Shown one piece after another: positions 10,662 through 21,124 of a stretch of 64,000 bases of DNA. Location: the NCBI GenBank assembly GCA_029204225.1, contig CM055102.1, positions 36,078,585 to 36,142,584 on the forward strand. The letters run 5' to 3'. Position 1 is the first letter of the stretch. The number at the start of each line of letters is the position of its first letter. Below the pieces are notes generated by a model. It saw only the letters and a list, made by a program, of their open reading frames with translations. It was not told the DNA's origin and did no database searches. Source of the DNA: Diphasiastrum complanatum (lineage: Eukaryota > Streptophyta > Lycopodiopsida > Lycopodiales > Lycopodiaceae). The position numbers were made by a program, and so were the translations under genes.

Positions 10662-13235
10662 ATGACTTCAATGAGTTCATACTTGTTGCAACCAAGTGAG
10701 AGATTGTCTACTTCCAATTATTCAATATGGAAGTTGAGGATGGAGTCCATCTTGATACTCCAAGATGTGATGGACATTGTACTTGGGATTGAGGAGGAGC
10801 CTCAAGTCCTTCAAGAAGTACAAAAATACAAGAAGAGAGCTAGGATGGCTCTCCACTACATTAAGATGAATGTCTCTAATGAGATATTGAGGGAGATTGG
10901 TGATTGTTCTACATCCAAGGAAGCTTGGGATTGTCTCAAGTCCATCTATGAGGCTAAGAACACCTCTAGGCTCCTCACTCTTAGAAATCAAACATTCCAA
11001 AGTAGTCAAAAGAGTGATGAGAGTGTATCTAATTATGTTTTGAGAGTCAAGGATATTCATAGGGAGCTTGCATGTATTGGTGACTCAATCAATCAAAGTG
11101 AGCTAGTCCAAGTCATTCTCAATGGCTTGAGAGATGAATATGACAACCTTGTCCAATCCTATGCTATTAAGGAGGAGCTACCAAGTTTGGAGGCCCTTCA
11201 AAGTGTGCTTATTTCTGAAGAATCAAGACAAGAGTACAAACTCTTGAGGATGGACAAGCTATCACTCAATCATGATGATGGCAAAATTCTATTTGCCAAG
11301 CACAAAGAGAGGAGTAAGAAGCAACACCATCACTTCTCTAATGACAAAGCTAAAGACCAAGATGGAGAGGAGGAGGATACCTCTCATGCTTCTAATTCAA
11401 ATCTCAAGAAGAAGATGATCAAGTGCTTTTATTGTGGCAAGAAAGGCCATTATGCAACCAATTGCTTCAAGAAGAAGAATCAACTCAATCAAGCCAACAT
11501 CACCAATGAGAAAGAAGACTATATTGCAAGTGATGGAGAAGGCTCTCTTATGGCATCAAGCTTCTCCTCTTCCACCTTCAACAAAGATGACTCATGGTAT
11601 ATTGATAGTGGAGCATCTTCACATATGTGTGGCTCCAAGCACTTTTTTTCATCTATTATGCCTTATGATGGAGTCAAGAAGACCATATACTTTGCAAGTA
11701 AGCATGAGTGCAATATTGAAGGAGTAGGGATTATTCCCTTGAAGCTTGCATCTTCTAAAGATGTCTTTCTCAACAATGTTCTTTTTGTCCCAAAGCTTAC
11801 AAAGAACATCTTAAGTGTTGGCCAACTTCTTGATAGTGGCTTTGATGTCAATTTCAATATTGACAATTGTGTGATTAAGAAGGATGGTGAGATCCTTGCA
11901 TATGGATCAAGATTTGAAGGCATCTACAAATTGGATCCAAGTGAGAGTGCAAAATCTCTTGATGTTTCTTATATTTCCAATATTTCAAAGGAGGAGGATT
12001 ACACAATATGCACATATCTTCTCTCTTCAAGTATTATGGTGTATGATTATTCCTTATTATTCAAAGCATATGTTGAGAAGAAATTCTCATTGAAGATCAG
12101 AGCTTTGAGGAGTATTGGAGCTCTTGAAGGAATAGCACCATATGAAGTTTTATTCAAGATGAAGCCTAAGGTTGATCACCTTAGTGAACTTGGTAGTGCT
12201 TGCTTTGCACATATTCCCTTGGAAACAAGAAGGAAGGATGATCCAAGCTCATGGATCATGATTGGATACTCATCCATCAAGGAGGCCTTTAGTGTCTTTA
12301 CACTCTCTATTTCAAATGTGATCGTGAATAGAGATGTCATATTGCATGAAGATTCAATCTTGGAAGTGGCCGAGATCAAGGCTTCTCAAGAAGCATCACA
12401 AGTTATCCTTTTTGAAGGTATTCAAGTTATGATGGGGCCAATGTGTGAGGAGGAGTTTCTTCTTCATATGATTTCAAGAAGATCTTCAAGATGCATGGCC
12501 GAGTATTTATGGCTCACCTTACATGGCAAAGAGGGGCATCTTTCATGTTGTATCTACTACAACACATTCATATATGCTTCTCTTCCTTTGCTTGAAATGC
12601 TATCTTGCTTCATTGAATTTTTTGGATCTCAAAGTTCAAGAAAAGCTATACTAGTTTTGTATGATGCTTATGGTATGGACATGTTTTTTGTCATTATTGA
12701 CTTAGATGTGTTTCCAATACTTTTTGAAAGCAAGATATTGTATTGTCAAAAGCATGCTCTTGGTTCTAGTAAGAACAAGATTGAGCATGGTACTCACTTT
12801 TTTGAAAATCATGTTTTCACATGTTTTGAGGCAAATTGTAAACTCCTCTTGAGATTAAGTGAAGCATCCAAAGTGGACACTTACATCCTTGAGAGAGTAA
12901 CTAGCCTAAAAAAGATCAAGATAGTCTTTGATATCAAGATTAGATCCATCATGGATATAGTTCATTGTATGTGGACTAGTCAAGCTAGAAAGCATAATCT
13001 TGATAATCATCATTGTTTCACATCTTATGATCTTGATCTCCGTAATCCTTATGAGGCTTGGAAGCCTCAGATTTCTCTATTTATCGTGCATCCATCATGC
13101 AAGTGGAACTTTCAAGGCAAAGATCATCATCAAGCATGGAGGAAGCCCATGATAATAGTGGCATATTGGTGGAGCACTCTTCAAAGGCATTGGCAAGAGA
13201 TCTCTACCAAAGAGATCTTATTATGGATATGGTGA
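10662..13235 (+). CDS. Copia-2 Gag-protease fused to collapsed pol, 857 codons
   Basis: One uninterrupted frame. Residues 1-250 are a complete copia Gag, related to Copia-1 but without its lesions. A CCHC knuckle (CFYCGKKGHYATNC) is at 255-268 and the protease DSG at 315-317. After about residue 425 the frame follows pol only in pieces. The HHCC zinc region and first integrase Asp are gone. The text jumps from the LKIRALRS stretch to the APYEVLFKMKP stretch, removing the second Asp and the Glu. The integrase tail follows (HIPLETRRKDDPSS), then a linker (SRRSSR). From about 723 a diverged remnant of the RT/RNase H connection appears (SKVDTYI matching the usual K-VDTP-M motif, then PYEAWK). There is no YVDD and no RNase H Asp. 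It may encode Gag and protease only. The open frame through all deletions is unusual. The start ATG is the first after the leader. Confidence 0.85.
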   Translation: MTSMSSYLLQPSERLSTSNYSIWKLRMESILILQDVMDIVLGIEEEPQVLQEVQKYKKRARMALHYIKMNVSNEILREIGDCSTSKEAWDCLKSIYEAKNTSRLLTLRNQTFQSSQKSDESVSNYVLRVKDIHRELACIGDSINQSELVQVILNGLRDEYDNLVQSYAIKEELPSLEALQSVLISEESRQEYKLLRMDKLSLNHDDGKILFAKHKERSKKQHHHFSNDKAKDQDGEEEDTSHASNSNLKKKMIKCFYCGKKGHYATNCFKKKNQLNQANITNEKEDYIASDGEGSLMASSFSSSTFNKDDSWYIDSGASSHMCGSKHFFSSIMPYDGVKKTIYFASKHECNIEGVGIIPLKLASSKDVFLNNVLFVPKLTKNILSVGQLLDSGFDVNFNIDNCVIKKDGEILAYGSRFEGIYKLDPSESAKSLDVSYISNISKEEDYTICTYLLSSSIMVYDYSLLFKAYVEKKFSLKIRALRSIGALEGIAPYEVLFKMKPKVDHLSELGSACFAHIPLETRRKDDPSSWIMIGYSSIKEAFSVFTLSISNVIVNRDVILHEDSILEVAEIKASQEASQVILFEGIQVMMGPMCEEEFLLHMISRRSSRCMAEYLWLTLHGKEGHLSCCIYYNTFIYASLPLLEMLSCFIEFFGSQSSRKAILVLYDAYGMDMFFVIIDLDVFPILFESKILYCQKHALGSSKNKIEHGTHFFENHVFTCFEANCKLLLRLSEASKVDTYILERVTSLKKIKIVFDIKIRSIMDIVHCMWTSQARKHNLDNHHCFTSYDLDLRNPYEAWKPQISLFIVHPSCKWNFQGKDHHQAWRKPMIIVAYWWSTLQRHWQEISTKEILLWIW

Positions 13236-13352
13236 GGGTGCTGCTATGATGGATCCCTTGGCTGATCTTCACTTCTTATGCATACCAAAGAATCCACTCA
13301 AAAAGATTTACAAACTTCTCAAGTGATCTAGTACCTTTCCAAGCTATTTTTT

Positions 13353-13358
13353 GAGGAG
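13353..13358 (+). other. Polypurine tract of Copia-2
   Basis: GAGGAG immediately before the TG of the 3' LTR, matching the position and sequence seen in Copia-1 and element E. Confidence 0.8.
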
Positions 13359-14178
13359 TGTGAGAAATTGGCAAAAATCTAGCTTGGTATTTTTTATGAT
13401 AGAAGTTTGTAAGTGAATCTCACATGTGTGGAGGATGTTCCCACGTGTGGAGAATTGTAGAGTAAATCAAAATGTTTGATATAGGGGTCTCATAGAATTT
13501 CATAGTCAAGCATTTAGGTGTAGGATGTTGATAGGGTCAAATTTGGCATAGATGGCAAATTATCCATTTCCACTTGTAATGCCACTATTGAGCCAAAATA
13601 GAGCCAAACTTGTGCCAATTAGAGTGTAGACAAGTGTCATGCTTTTGTTTGATGAAGCTTAAGAGGTCCAATAGGATTTAGAGGTGGAACCTTGTGAGGT
13701 CCAATAGAAAATTGAGGTGTGCTTGAATATAGTCCAATAGAATTTAGAGGTGCATGGATCAATGGTCCAATAGGATTAAGAGGTGGCAAAGTGTGATCCA
13801 ATCATAGTTAAGCATAATGGTAGCTCATGAATCTATTAGTATCATTGTACTCCTCCTTTTGGATCTAATTGATTTTGAGATTGAGTGGATTTTGAGTGTC
13901 ATTGAATTTCTAGCTTTCTCTCTCTACCCGAGAGCTCATGATGGTTTTTCTCTCTCTACCCAAGGAGAGCAGCTTGTTTTTACTTAGAATGCTTTTGGAA
14001 CACTTCCCACACGTGTGAGTGAGAGTTGGAAGTGATTGAATGCATGTAGTAGTGTGTTTTTGCCATAGAATCAAAGATAGATCTTGAATCTCAATCTAGT
14101 CTTGATCTTGGTGCATCTACACACCTTAGGAGATCACAAGTACATGTAGTGGACAATCCACACGTGTGAAATTCAACA
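13359..14178 (+). repeat. Copia-2 3' LTR (820 bp)
   Basis: Same length as the 5' LTR with about eight mismatches. It is followed by the right TSD, TGCTT at 14179-14183. Confidence 0.97.
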
Positions 14179-15600
14179 TGCTTTTTTAGCAAAATTGAAA
14201 ATAAAGCACCGATAGAAGTTGGCGTGGCCAAGGAAAGAGTAAACTTCATGTATCGTACGCGGTTCCGGTAGATTTTGAATGATAAAGATTTTTTTAGGGT
14301 CAGTGGCAATGCCATTTTGTGAGATAATATGTCCTAACACAATACCATGGGTTACCCAGATCTGACATTTTTCAGGATTAAGAGAGATGCCGAAGCGTTG
14401 ACATTGGATAATTTTTTTTTTGAGCACAGACAGATGGCGTGTTTCTTCGGAATGTGCTCCTAAATCGTCCAAGTAAACTTCTAAGGTATCGCCCATCTGT
14501 TGAGAAAAGGCCGCTTGCATAACACATTGGAAGGTGCTAGGAGCATTGCGGAGACCAAAGGGCATGACTTTCCAGCAAAAGGTTCCCCATTCTGTGGCAA
14601 AAGCGGTTTTATGTTGATCTTCTTCAGCGATTTGGATCATATTGTATCCGCTAAAGCCATCTAAGAAGGAGTAAGCCTCATCTCCTGCTAGATTTTCTAA
14701 GATGGATTCTTCGAAACGTAATGAAAAATGATCACATTCAGTGACGACATTAAGTTTCTTAAAATCGACATAGATTCGGAGTTTTCCATTTCTCTTGGGG
14801 ACGATGACAATTGAGGAGACCCACTCAGTATGCTCAATTTCATAGATAAATCCCACATCTAAGAGGCATTGTAATTCTTCTTTGATCTTGGCCTTATAGA
14901 TGGGATTGCATCTGTATGGATGACTAGCATTGGGCCTCGCACCCAGTTTAAGAGGGATACGATGCACAACTACTTGGGGTGAGACACCTTTCATGTTTTT
15001 ATAGGTCCAGGCAAAGACATGTCGATATTTTCGCAGGATCTTTTCAAGCCATCTGCGTTGTTCGCGATTGAGATGAGCTCCAACGTGGACAAGATATTCG
15101 TTGGTTTCATTTGGCTCACTCAGAGAAAGGGTTATGGTTTGTGCAGGGCCTTCGTAGGGTGAATTACCAGTTGGCTCACGTTGATCTTGGGGTCATTAGA
15201 TTGTGACATCCTCGATCATAAAGTCCTTAACCTATGCAGGAACATCATGGGCTAGAGATTCGAAAGGGGCCTTGCCTTTCTCTTGCCGGGATGGTGATTG
15301 GGAATGTTCGGGGGTTGATGTAGGAATAGAGGCAATCTCAGAAACTTCCCTAACAATAGTGAGGTCACCCGACAGTTGAATTTCAAGTGGTTTTTTCATT
15401 TTCTCTTTCATAGTATGACCACGTGGTTGAGGCTTCGGTGGTGGAGAGGTGTGTGGATGAGGGATGGTTGATATGTCATGGAGGATCTCGTCATCAATTT
15501 GAAAGATAGTCTCCTCCTCACAGAGATCCCATGGATAGTGTGGGCAGGTAATTGGTCGCGTTCGATCGGGAGTGGAAAGGTACAATTATTCTGATGCTGA
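14179..15600 (-). pseudogene. Gypsy-I reverse transcriptase and upstream linker (right half)
   Basis: Open from 14994 leftward: gypsy RT with KRNGKLRIYVDFKKLN, SFLDGFSGYNMIQI, TAFATEWGTF, MPFGLRNAPSTFQ and the active-site YLDD at 14464-14475, then the conserved LGHIIS. Just upstream (15190-15000) the same domain begins with a region ending HVFAWTYKNMKG. There is an in-frame stop near 15230. Further upstream, 15232-15585 encodes a proline-rich linker with no named domain. The RT is cut at 14184 by the Copia-2 insertion. Confidence 0.87.
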
Positions 15601-16560
15601 GCACAATAATCGGCATTCACACAATCAATAGTAGCTAGACTGTGACTCCAGTTTATGATATCAATAGATTTAACATAATGACTTTTTTCGTGGCTAGACT
15701 GGTATGGCTCAAATACTGAATTGGTGGTTGAGGACCCTTCGTCATGGATGCATGCAGGTTTGAGTTTACCCGTTGAATCAATGGTGACAAAACTGTCACG
15801 ATTTCCAAGAGTAACTCGGCCTTTGCTCTAGTCATGAATGACTCTTGCATTGGTGAGCCACAGACGACCAAGTAGTTCATAAGAATAGGCATTATTGGGA
15901 ATATCAACTACTACGAGATCGACTAAAAACTTAAGACCTCCTAGTTTGATCAGCAAATGCGGAAGGAAACCGGTAGGTCGGACCACACTTTGATCAGCCA
16001 TCCGAAGAGTAGTGTATTACAACAAGCTTCAACGGAAATACAGAAAGAACCAACAGGAATGAGAGCACTAAGGCTTACCCAACTAGTGCCTGAAACGGAA
16101 ATAAAGCTAATTAATAATCATCTTAGTTGCAAGAAGGAACTAGAAAGGAAGTGGGTGGTCTTGAAACAAGTGATGAACTCGGCTTGCAACATATATCAGT
16201 TGTCATGTTCGTTCTGCTCTAGATTGAAATACCAATCTTTTGTAGTATCAGTGAGGCACAAGTTGAAGTACTGCAAAACTCGTGTGGGCTATCATCTCCG
16301 TACTTCACACACTTGGGTGTAGATTTGTAAGAATCACTTGGAATCTCCCTTTCCATCAAATCTCGGAAGGTCGACTTTGGAAAAATTCCTGATGACATGG
16401 GGAACAAAAGGCCTAGGACTGTCCATTTTGGGTGGATCTATGTCAACATGTTCATTGGCTATCTCGATCGACACATTAACTAACACTTCTCGATCTGGTA
16501 GATCCAGTGTAAATAATATCCTACCAGACCTTAGGTGCATACAACAAAATGGTTCTTGAG
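15601..16560 (-). pseudogene. Gypsy-I gag and protease remnants
   Basis: From 16540 leftward: MHLRSGRILF, typical of the Gag start of plant gypsy elements, then SKVDLPRFDGKGD. Around 16300-16200 lies a capsid-like WYFNLEQ stretch with stops. From about 16030 comes the protease flank (MADQSVVRPTGFLPHLLIKLGG, partly), and near 15900-15830 NNAYSYELLGRLWLTNARVIHD-like sequence with a stop. The part between capsid and protease is too short for a full Gag, so an internal deletion is likely. Frameshifts are numerous. Confidence 0.7.
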
Positions 16561-19500
16561 ACTTTTTTTAGTGTTGTGCGTTTTCAAAATTTTCAGATAT
16601 TTTTGAATCAAAATAAATGGAAGAAAGGTGAAAAAGCAAGCCGAAAAGTGGGAGTTGGATATTGATGATTAGTTAATCAGACTTATTACAACAATTTGAA
16701 ATTTCTTTCATGGAGACTAATATGCAAGTGTGAGTACTGTCTTCTTTACTTGCCGAGCTACCTATTGATTGTGAATGATGATCAGAATTTATTGTGAAAA
16801 TGGTGAGTAAAAATGAACAGTTGGCGAGTAAATTAGACGAGTGTCATAGCTTAGTTCTCTTTAGATAAGTAGTGCTGATGAGGTTCATGAATCTCGATTT
16901 GGATTTCGCAGTCGCGAAGCTTTCGTGAAAGAACCACGATCCTCTTACGCTTTGGACGGAGTTTAGATGCGATTGTTGGACACTGCCAGCTAAATCACTC
17001 CTACAATCCTCCAGAATGTAGTCAAGCACTGTTGATCTATGTTCATAAAATTAATACAGCATTCAACATAGTTTCAACCAAGGTGTGGAATTTAAAATGA
17101 AACAAGAAAACTCAGACGCACGATTAACAACAGAAGCATTTGCATTCGAGTTCAGACACAATAAGAAAATTGACATGTGCACAAAGGCTACAATATCGTC
17201 TATTGATTTTCCTTCTCTGATTCTTCAAGCACTGCATGCATAGTGCATTGGCATGGGAGAAACACATTTCTCTCACGAGTAATCTTCTCGCTTTACTAGT
17301 GGACAGTTGGATCTCTATGGATCTTGATCACAGAGCTTGTCTCGCACGCATGCAGAATTGTTGTCTGTATTTCATCTTGATTGCTTACTAGCATCAGACT
17401 ACTACGTTACACTATATGTGTATTCTGTTGATCTATATGTCAAGTATCATCCAGTAAGTATGGTCGCTCTATGTAAATCTAAGATTAGAGTGATTAAGCA
17501 TCTACAACTAATCAGGGAATTGCAAGAGTGGCAGATTAGCCACGGCCTAAAATGTATCTGCTAACGTCAAGCCATCAGATCAGATATCTGTACTTTTGGG
17601 TACTTGCATGATCTCACTGGTACTCTTTGGAGCGTGGAGGGCAGGAGAAGATTTCATTTCCGTCGTTGGTTTCGTTTTGGTCGTTTGCCTTCTCTCGTAC
17701 TGGACCGTAAAAGATTCTCGTTTGTGAATCTTTCGTGTTCACGAACCGTTCGTCTTCGTCTGCTTTGACTTTCGTGTTCACAAACCGTTCGTCTTAGTTT
17801 CCCTTGACTTTCGTGTTCGCAAAACTTTTTGTGCTTTGTGTCTCCAGATCTTTGAGTTCGTGAATGTCTTCATCGGGCTGAGGGCTGAAAGCTAGCAAGG
17901 CTTTGTAATTAGAAACGTTTTGTTTCCTCATGAAATATATAAGATTATCATTCCATTAGAGATGGAGAGTGTATAAATAGTGGAGTTAATTAGAATTTTT
18001 ATGTTTCGAGTAATATGAACCTAGTTATCCACAGATATTGAGTGAGTAGACAAATAGTACTACCTTAATGTTAAACTTCAAATTCACACATTGAAATAAT
18101 ACTAAATTTCAAAGAACTCTTAGTGAAATACTTAGACTCTTTAGAAACAACAAATTCTTGAGAGTCTCAAATAAATCGACATTCGACGTTCTTTGTATCA
18201 AAATTAATCGACTGGAAGTTTGACAAAGTTCTGCTCTACTGTTCCGAAGTAAATGTTTCCCACATTTGAATATTCAAATCATCTAAATATTGCTCAAATT
18301 GTTGAACATATTTGTCAGTGAACTGTACCGTCAACAATTTAAACATGGAGTTCAACAATGAAGTGGATTTCACTTTTGAATAGGTACTAGAACTTATCTT
18401 TGAATCAAAGACTCAGAACTCGATCAGTAATCAATGTTCAAGATAATTCATCTTCAGACTCTTGTTATACTAGGTTGATCCATCTGGTATCTCACTACGA
18501 TGAAACATTCGATTGTAAGAAAAGACACATTTATCATTTTGAATAATTGCATTTTCAAACAATGAGCAATGTTTAGTTCTTTATCATTTGAACGACAGTA
18601 AGAACTGAACAAAGGATTAGAGTGCATATATAGATCTAGTCTTTTATTATGCATGACAAAAACTGATAGACTCAGAATTACATACACTCTCAACGACAGA
18701 CCAGAGATGCGAAATAGTATATTAGAATGCAAATGAAGTACATATAGGAAAATGTCATTGTTCGACACATCCTTTGGACAAGGAGGCATGTCATTATGTA
18801 TCTTAGAACCTTATCCATTCTAAACCAACATAATGTTGACATGTGTACATAATAGTGCTTAGTTGGTTATCTGCCATGTCATCATAGACCAATTAGATGT
18901 TTCCACATGTATGTTTGTGACTGTAGGAAGAGTCACGAATGTTCCAACTCATAACATAATATTCTTCATTCGATTTTATCTGCTTATTAAGGTCGTTTTT
19001 TGCATTATGTCCTTCATTAAAGTACGTTCTTTATATAGTCTTCATTTGGATATTTCTTCATATTCATTCCTTAGATTATATTTGATCTTCATAAAAAATA
19101 TTGGTGAATGAGAAGTTTAGGCTTCTATCAAGAGGAGGATCTACTTCCATAACAAATATAGTCATATATGTTGCTTTATCTAAGAAATGACTTCCATTAG
19201 GGTATCACGTGTTCTCATCCCCCCCCCGTTCTCAAATGTGTAGCGATCTCGCAAACATTGAGAAGAAGTTGAAAATCTTCAAACAACAACATTCGAAAAG
19301 ATATTTCTTCAAAATACATAAAAGACTTTGTATTATGATCAATATAGTGTACAATCAAGAAGCAGGCTCTTCTTGTGTCTTTCGACTGAGCTCAACATCA
19401 GCTTGTATTTGTTTGTATCTTCGATATAGCTTTGCTTGTCTATACTGGTCGATGAATTGGTTGGCGAACTGTGCTACCTTGTTTTCCAGGAAAGTACCAT

Positions 19501-20194
19501 CCATTACTGCTTGTGCCACTTCAGCATGATTGGAACTTTTTTTCTAGGCATGATGTCCTTCAAAAAGCCTGTTATCAACTCTGGAAATTTGCCTTTGAGA
19601 AAAAAAGTCTTGAATAGTTAAGAGAACTTTAGCAACAAAAATGCTGATGGTGGCCACCAAACATGTAAAAAATTTATGGTGCAATTTGTCGTTCCTTCGC
19701 TCATAGAATGTTAAATAACTCTCCTCCCATTGAAAGTTGCCATACCTTAGGATATAACAAATTTTTATCCTCGAATTGATCAAAATTTGGCACAGTCGGA
19801 AGAATGAAAAGTTTGAATTGAGAATGCCTTTGCCAAAAATCTTGCTATTTTAAATTAAAATTATAAAACTCTATTTCCGTTAGGATGCCTCCATGCTACC
19901 CTCTTTCGGATAACAAAAAACTTATCCAATAGGTCACAAATTGAAAATGAAACCAATAAAAAAATGACGAACATTTTAAAATAAAAAAAATTCGAGAAAA
20001 ATTCAGAAAAACTCGAGAAAATTTGACCTTTAAAATTGAGTTTTCCATCATAATTAGTGATCAAATTTTTGTGGCATAAAAAACAAACAAATACGTGCAC
20101 AAAAATGAATAATCAATCGAACAAAATTTGGACAACCTTGTCAACAAAAGAGTCGACTCAACATCGAATAAATAAAATGAAATAAATGAAAACA
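16561..20194. other. Decayed flank between Gypsy-I and Gypsy-II
   Basis: No gene can be named. It includes a 39-bp tandem repeat (17730-17845) and a plus-strand TATA-like box GTATAAATAG at 17971-17980, which suggests an old LTR. There is a minus-strand stretch near 18400-18238 with Gag-like composition (FTDKYVQQFEQYLDDLN), and a minus-strand stretch at 19525-19370 encoding VAQFANQFIDQYRQAKLYRR. A run of C is at about 19220-19227. These are probably retroelement leaders, LTRs and gag pieces, but I cannot assign borders. Confidence 0.4.
17730..17845. repeat. 39-bp tandem repeat, about 2.8 copies
   Basis: Units start at 17730, 17769 and 17808. Each begins CTTTCGTGTTC and contains CCGTTCGTCTT in the first two copies; the third is diverged and truncated. 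The motif resembles the AAGTCG/TTCG-rich sequence seen in LTR-like regions elsewhere in the window. Confidence 0.8.
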
Positions 20195-20640
20195 TACTAA
20201 GTGTAGTACTTCTTCAACCTAGAACCATTGACCCTTGTGGGTTGTAAATTTTTCTCCAAATCTGCCGATTGTGTTGATGATGCATTGTCAGATACTTCGA
20301 TCACTTTGTAAGGTCCATCTATCTTGTGTGTAATTTTTCAGAATAAGAATTCAGCCATTTTGTCTTGGCATCATTCTTTGTTGTCGCATAAGCTTCAACC
20401 ATTTTTGTCACATAGTCAATTGCTACCAATATATATCTTTGTTTGATATGTCTCATGATAGGAAATTGGTCCAACAAAATCAATTCCCCATTTTTCAAAT
20501 GGAGCAAGGAGTAGAATAGGAGTTAGCTGCCAGTGCATACTCTTAGTAGGCTTACCAATCCTCTGACAAGGATCGCAAGTTTTGATAAATAATGTGACAA
20601 TTTTGTACATGGTTGGCCATCAGTACTTAGCGTTTAGAAT
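20195..20640 (-). pseudogene. Gypsy-II integrase
   Basis: FIKTCDPCQRIGKP is the CxxC end of the integrase zinc domain. PFEKWGIDFVGPI carries the first catalytic Asp and ILVAIDYVTKMVEA follows. The frame then shifts, most of the core with the second Asp and the Glu is missing, and the text resumes with GPYKVIEVSDNAS and the C-terminal VNGSRLKKYY. Clearly inactive. Confidence 0.85.
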
Positions 20641-20709
20641 CTTAGTCACATTATTCTTTAGAGCATAATGTTGTCCAACATCCTCTGCATGTAGAGCTTG
20701 AATAACACT

Positions 20710-21123
20710 TCAAATTTCGTTGACTTCCAAACATCTTCGAAGCTCTTCTTCTGGGCCTACCTTATATAATATGCCGTTTATGATGGCGTAGGGTCCAATT
20801 TTATGTTGAAAGACTGTCTTTTTCTTCGAATTAAAATTATTTGGGTAGTTTTGATTGATCAAATATTTGATAATGTATGGGTGTAACGAATTCTCTGAAT
20901 TAAACATAAATAGTTCTCCATCACGAAATCGGTCTTCAAGTGGTTTTGTTGATTTAGTTCCATCTAGTCGAGATAAAAAATCAGAATTGGTATGAAACTT
21001 TTCTTGTCGAGTCTCCACTTGAAAAGTAAATTCTTGTAATAAAAATACCCATTTGGCAATTCGTCCCGATAGATCTGTTTTATTTACAAGGTACTTCAAC
21101 ACAAAATGATCCACATGGAACAC
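20710..21123 (-). pseudogene. Gypsy-II RNase H and connection
   Basis: FHVDHFVLKYLVNKTDLSGRIAKWVFLLQEFTFQV is the C-terminal half of gypsy RNase H (given here only for its position, 21123 to about 21020), followed by SDFLSRLDG and a linker ending in IINGILYKVGPE before the integrase zinc region. The N-terminal half is separated by the block at 21125-22188. Confidence 0.85.
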
Positions 21124-21124
21124 G

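Larger units (their letters stand above)
9085..14178 (+). mobile_element. Copia-2: full-length non-autonomous copia element
   Basis: A 5094-bp element with 820-bp LTRs at both ends, flanked by TGCTT (9080-9084 and 14179-14183). It has a tRNA-iMet primer site and a GAGGAG polypurine tract. By eye the LTRs differ at about eight positions (about 99%), so it is young. The internal region is only 3.45 kb because integrase, RT and RNase H are largely deleted, yet a single long ORF is retained. Mobility must have relied on enzymes supplied in trans. Confidence 0.97.
8939..16560 (-). mobile_element. Gypsy-I: decayed Ty3-gypsy element, split by Copia-2
   Basis: Minus-strand Ty3-gypsy remnants lie on both sides of Copia-2. 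The RT reading ends at 14184 with FNFAKKAC and resumes at 9084 with LIYK and the RNase H start (FHVHTDA near 8940), so the two halves were one gene before Copia-2 inserted. At 8939 the element is cut off and joined to the copia fragment. Gag, protease and RT parts are recognisable upstream. No LTR was identified with confidence. Confidence 0.85.

Noticed and set aside
12828-13080. Novel protein domain in the Copia-2 and element D ORFs
   Set aside because: The block aligns, weakly but in order, with the copia RT-RNase H connection (K-VDTP-M and HWK motifs), so it is a diverged remnant and not a new fold.
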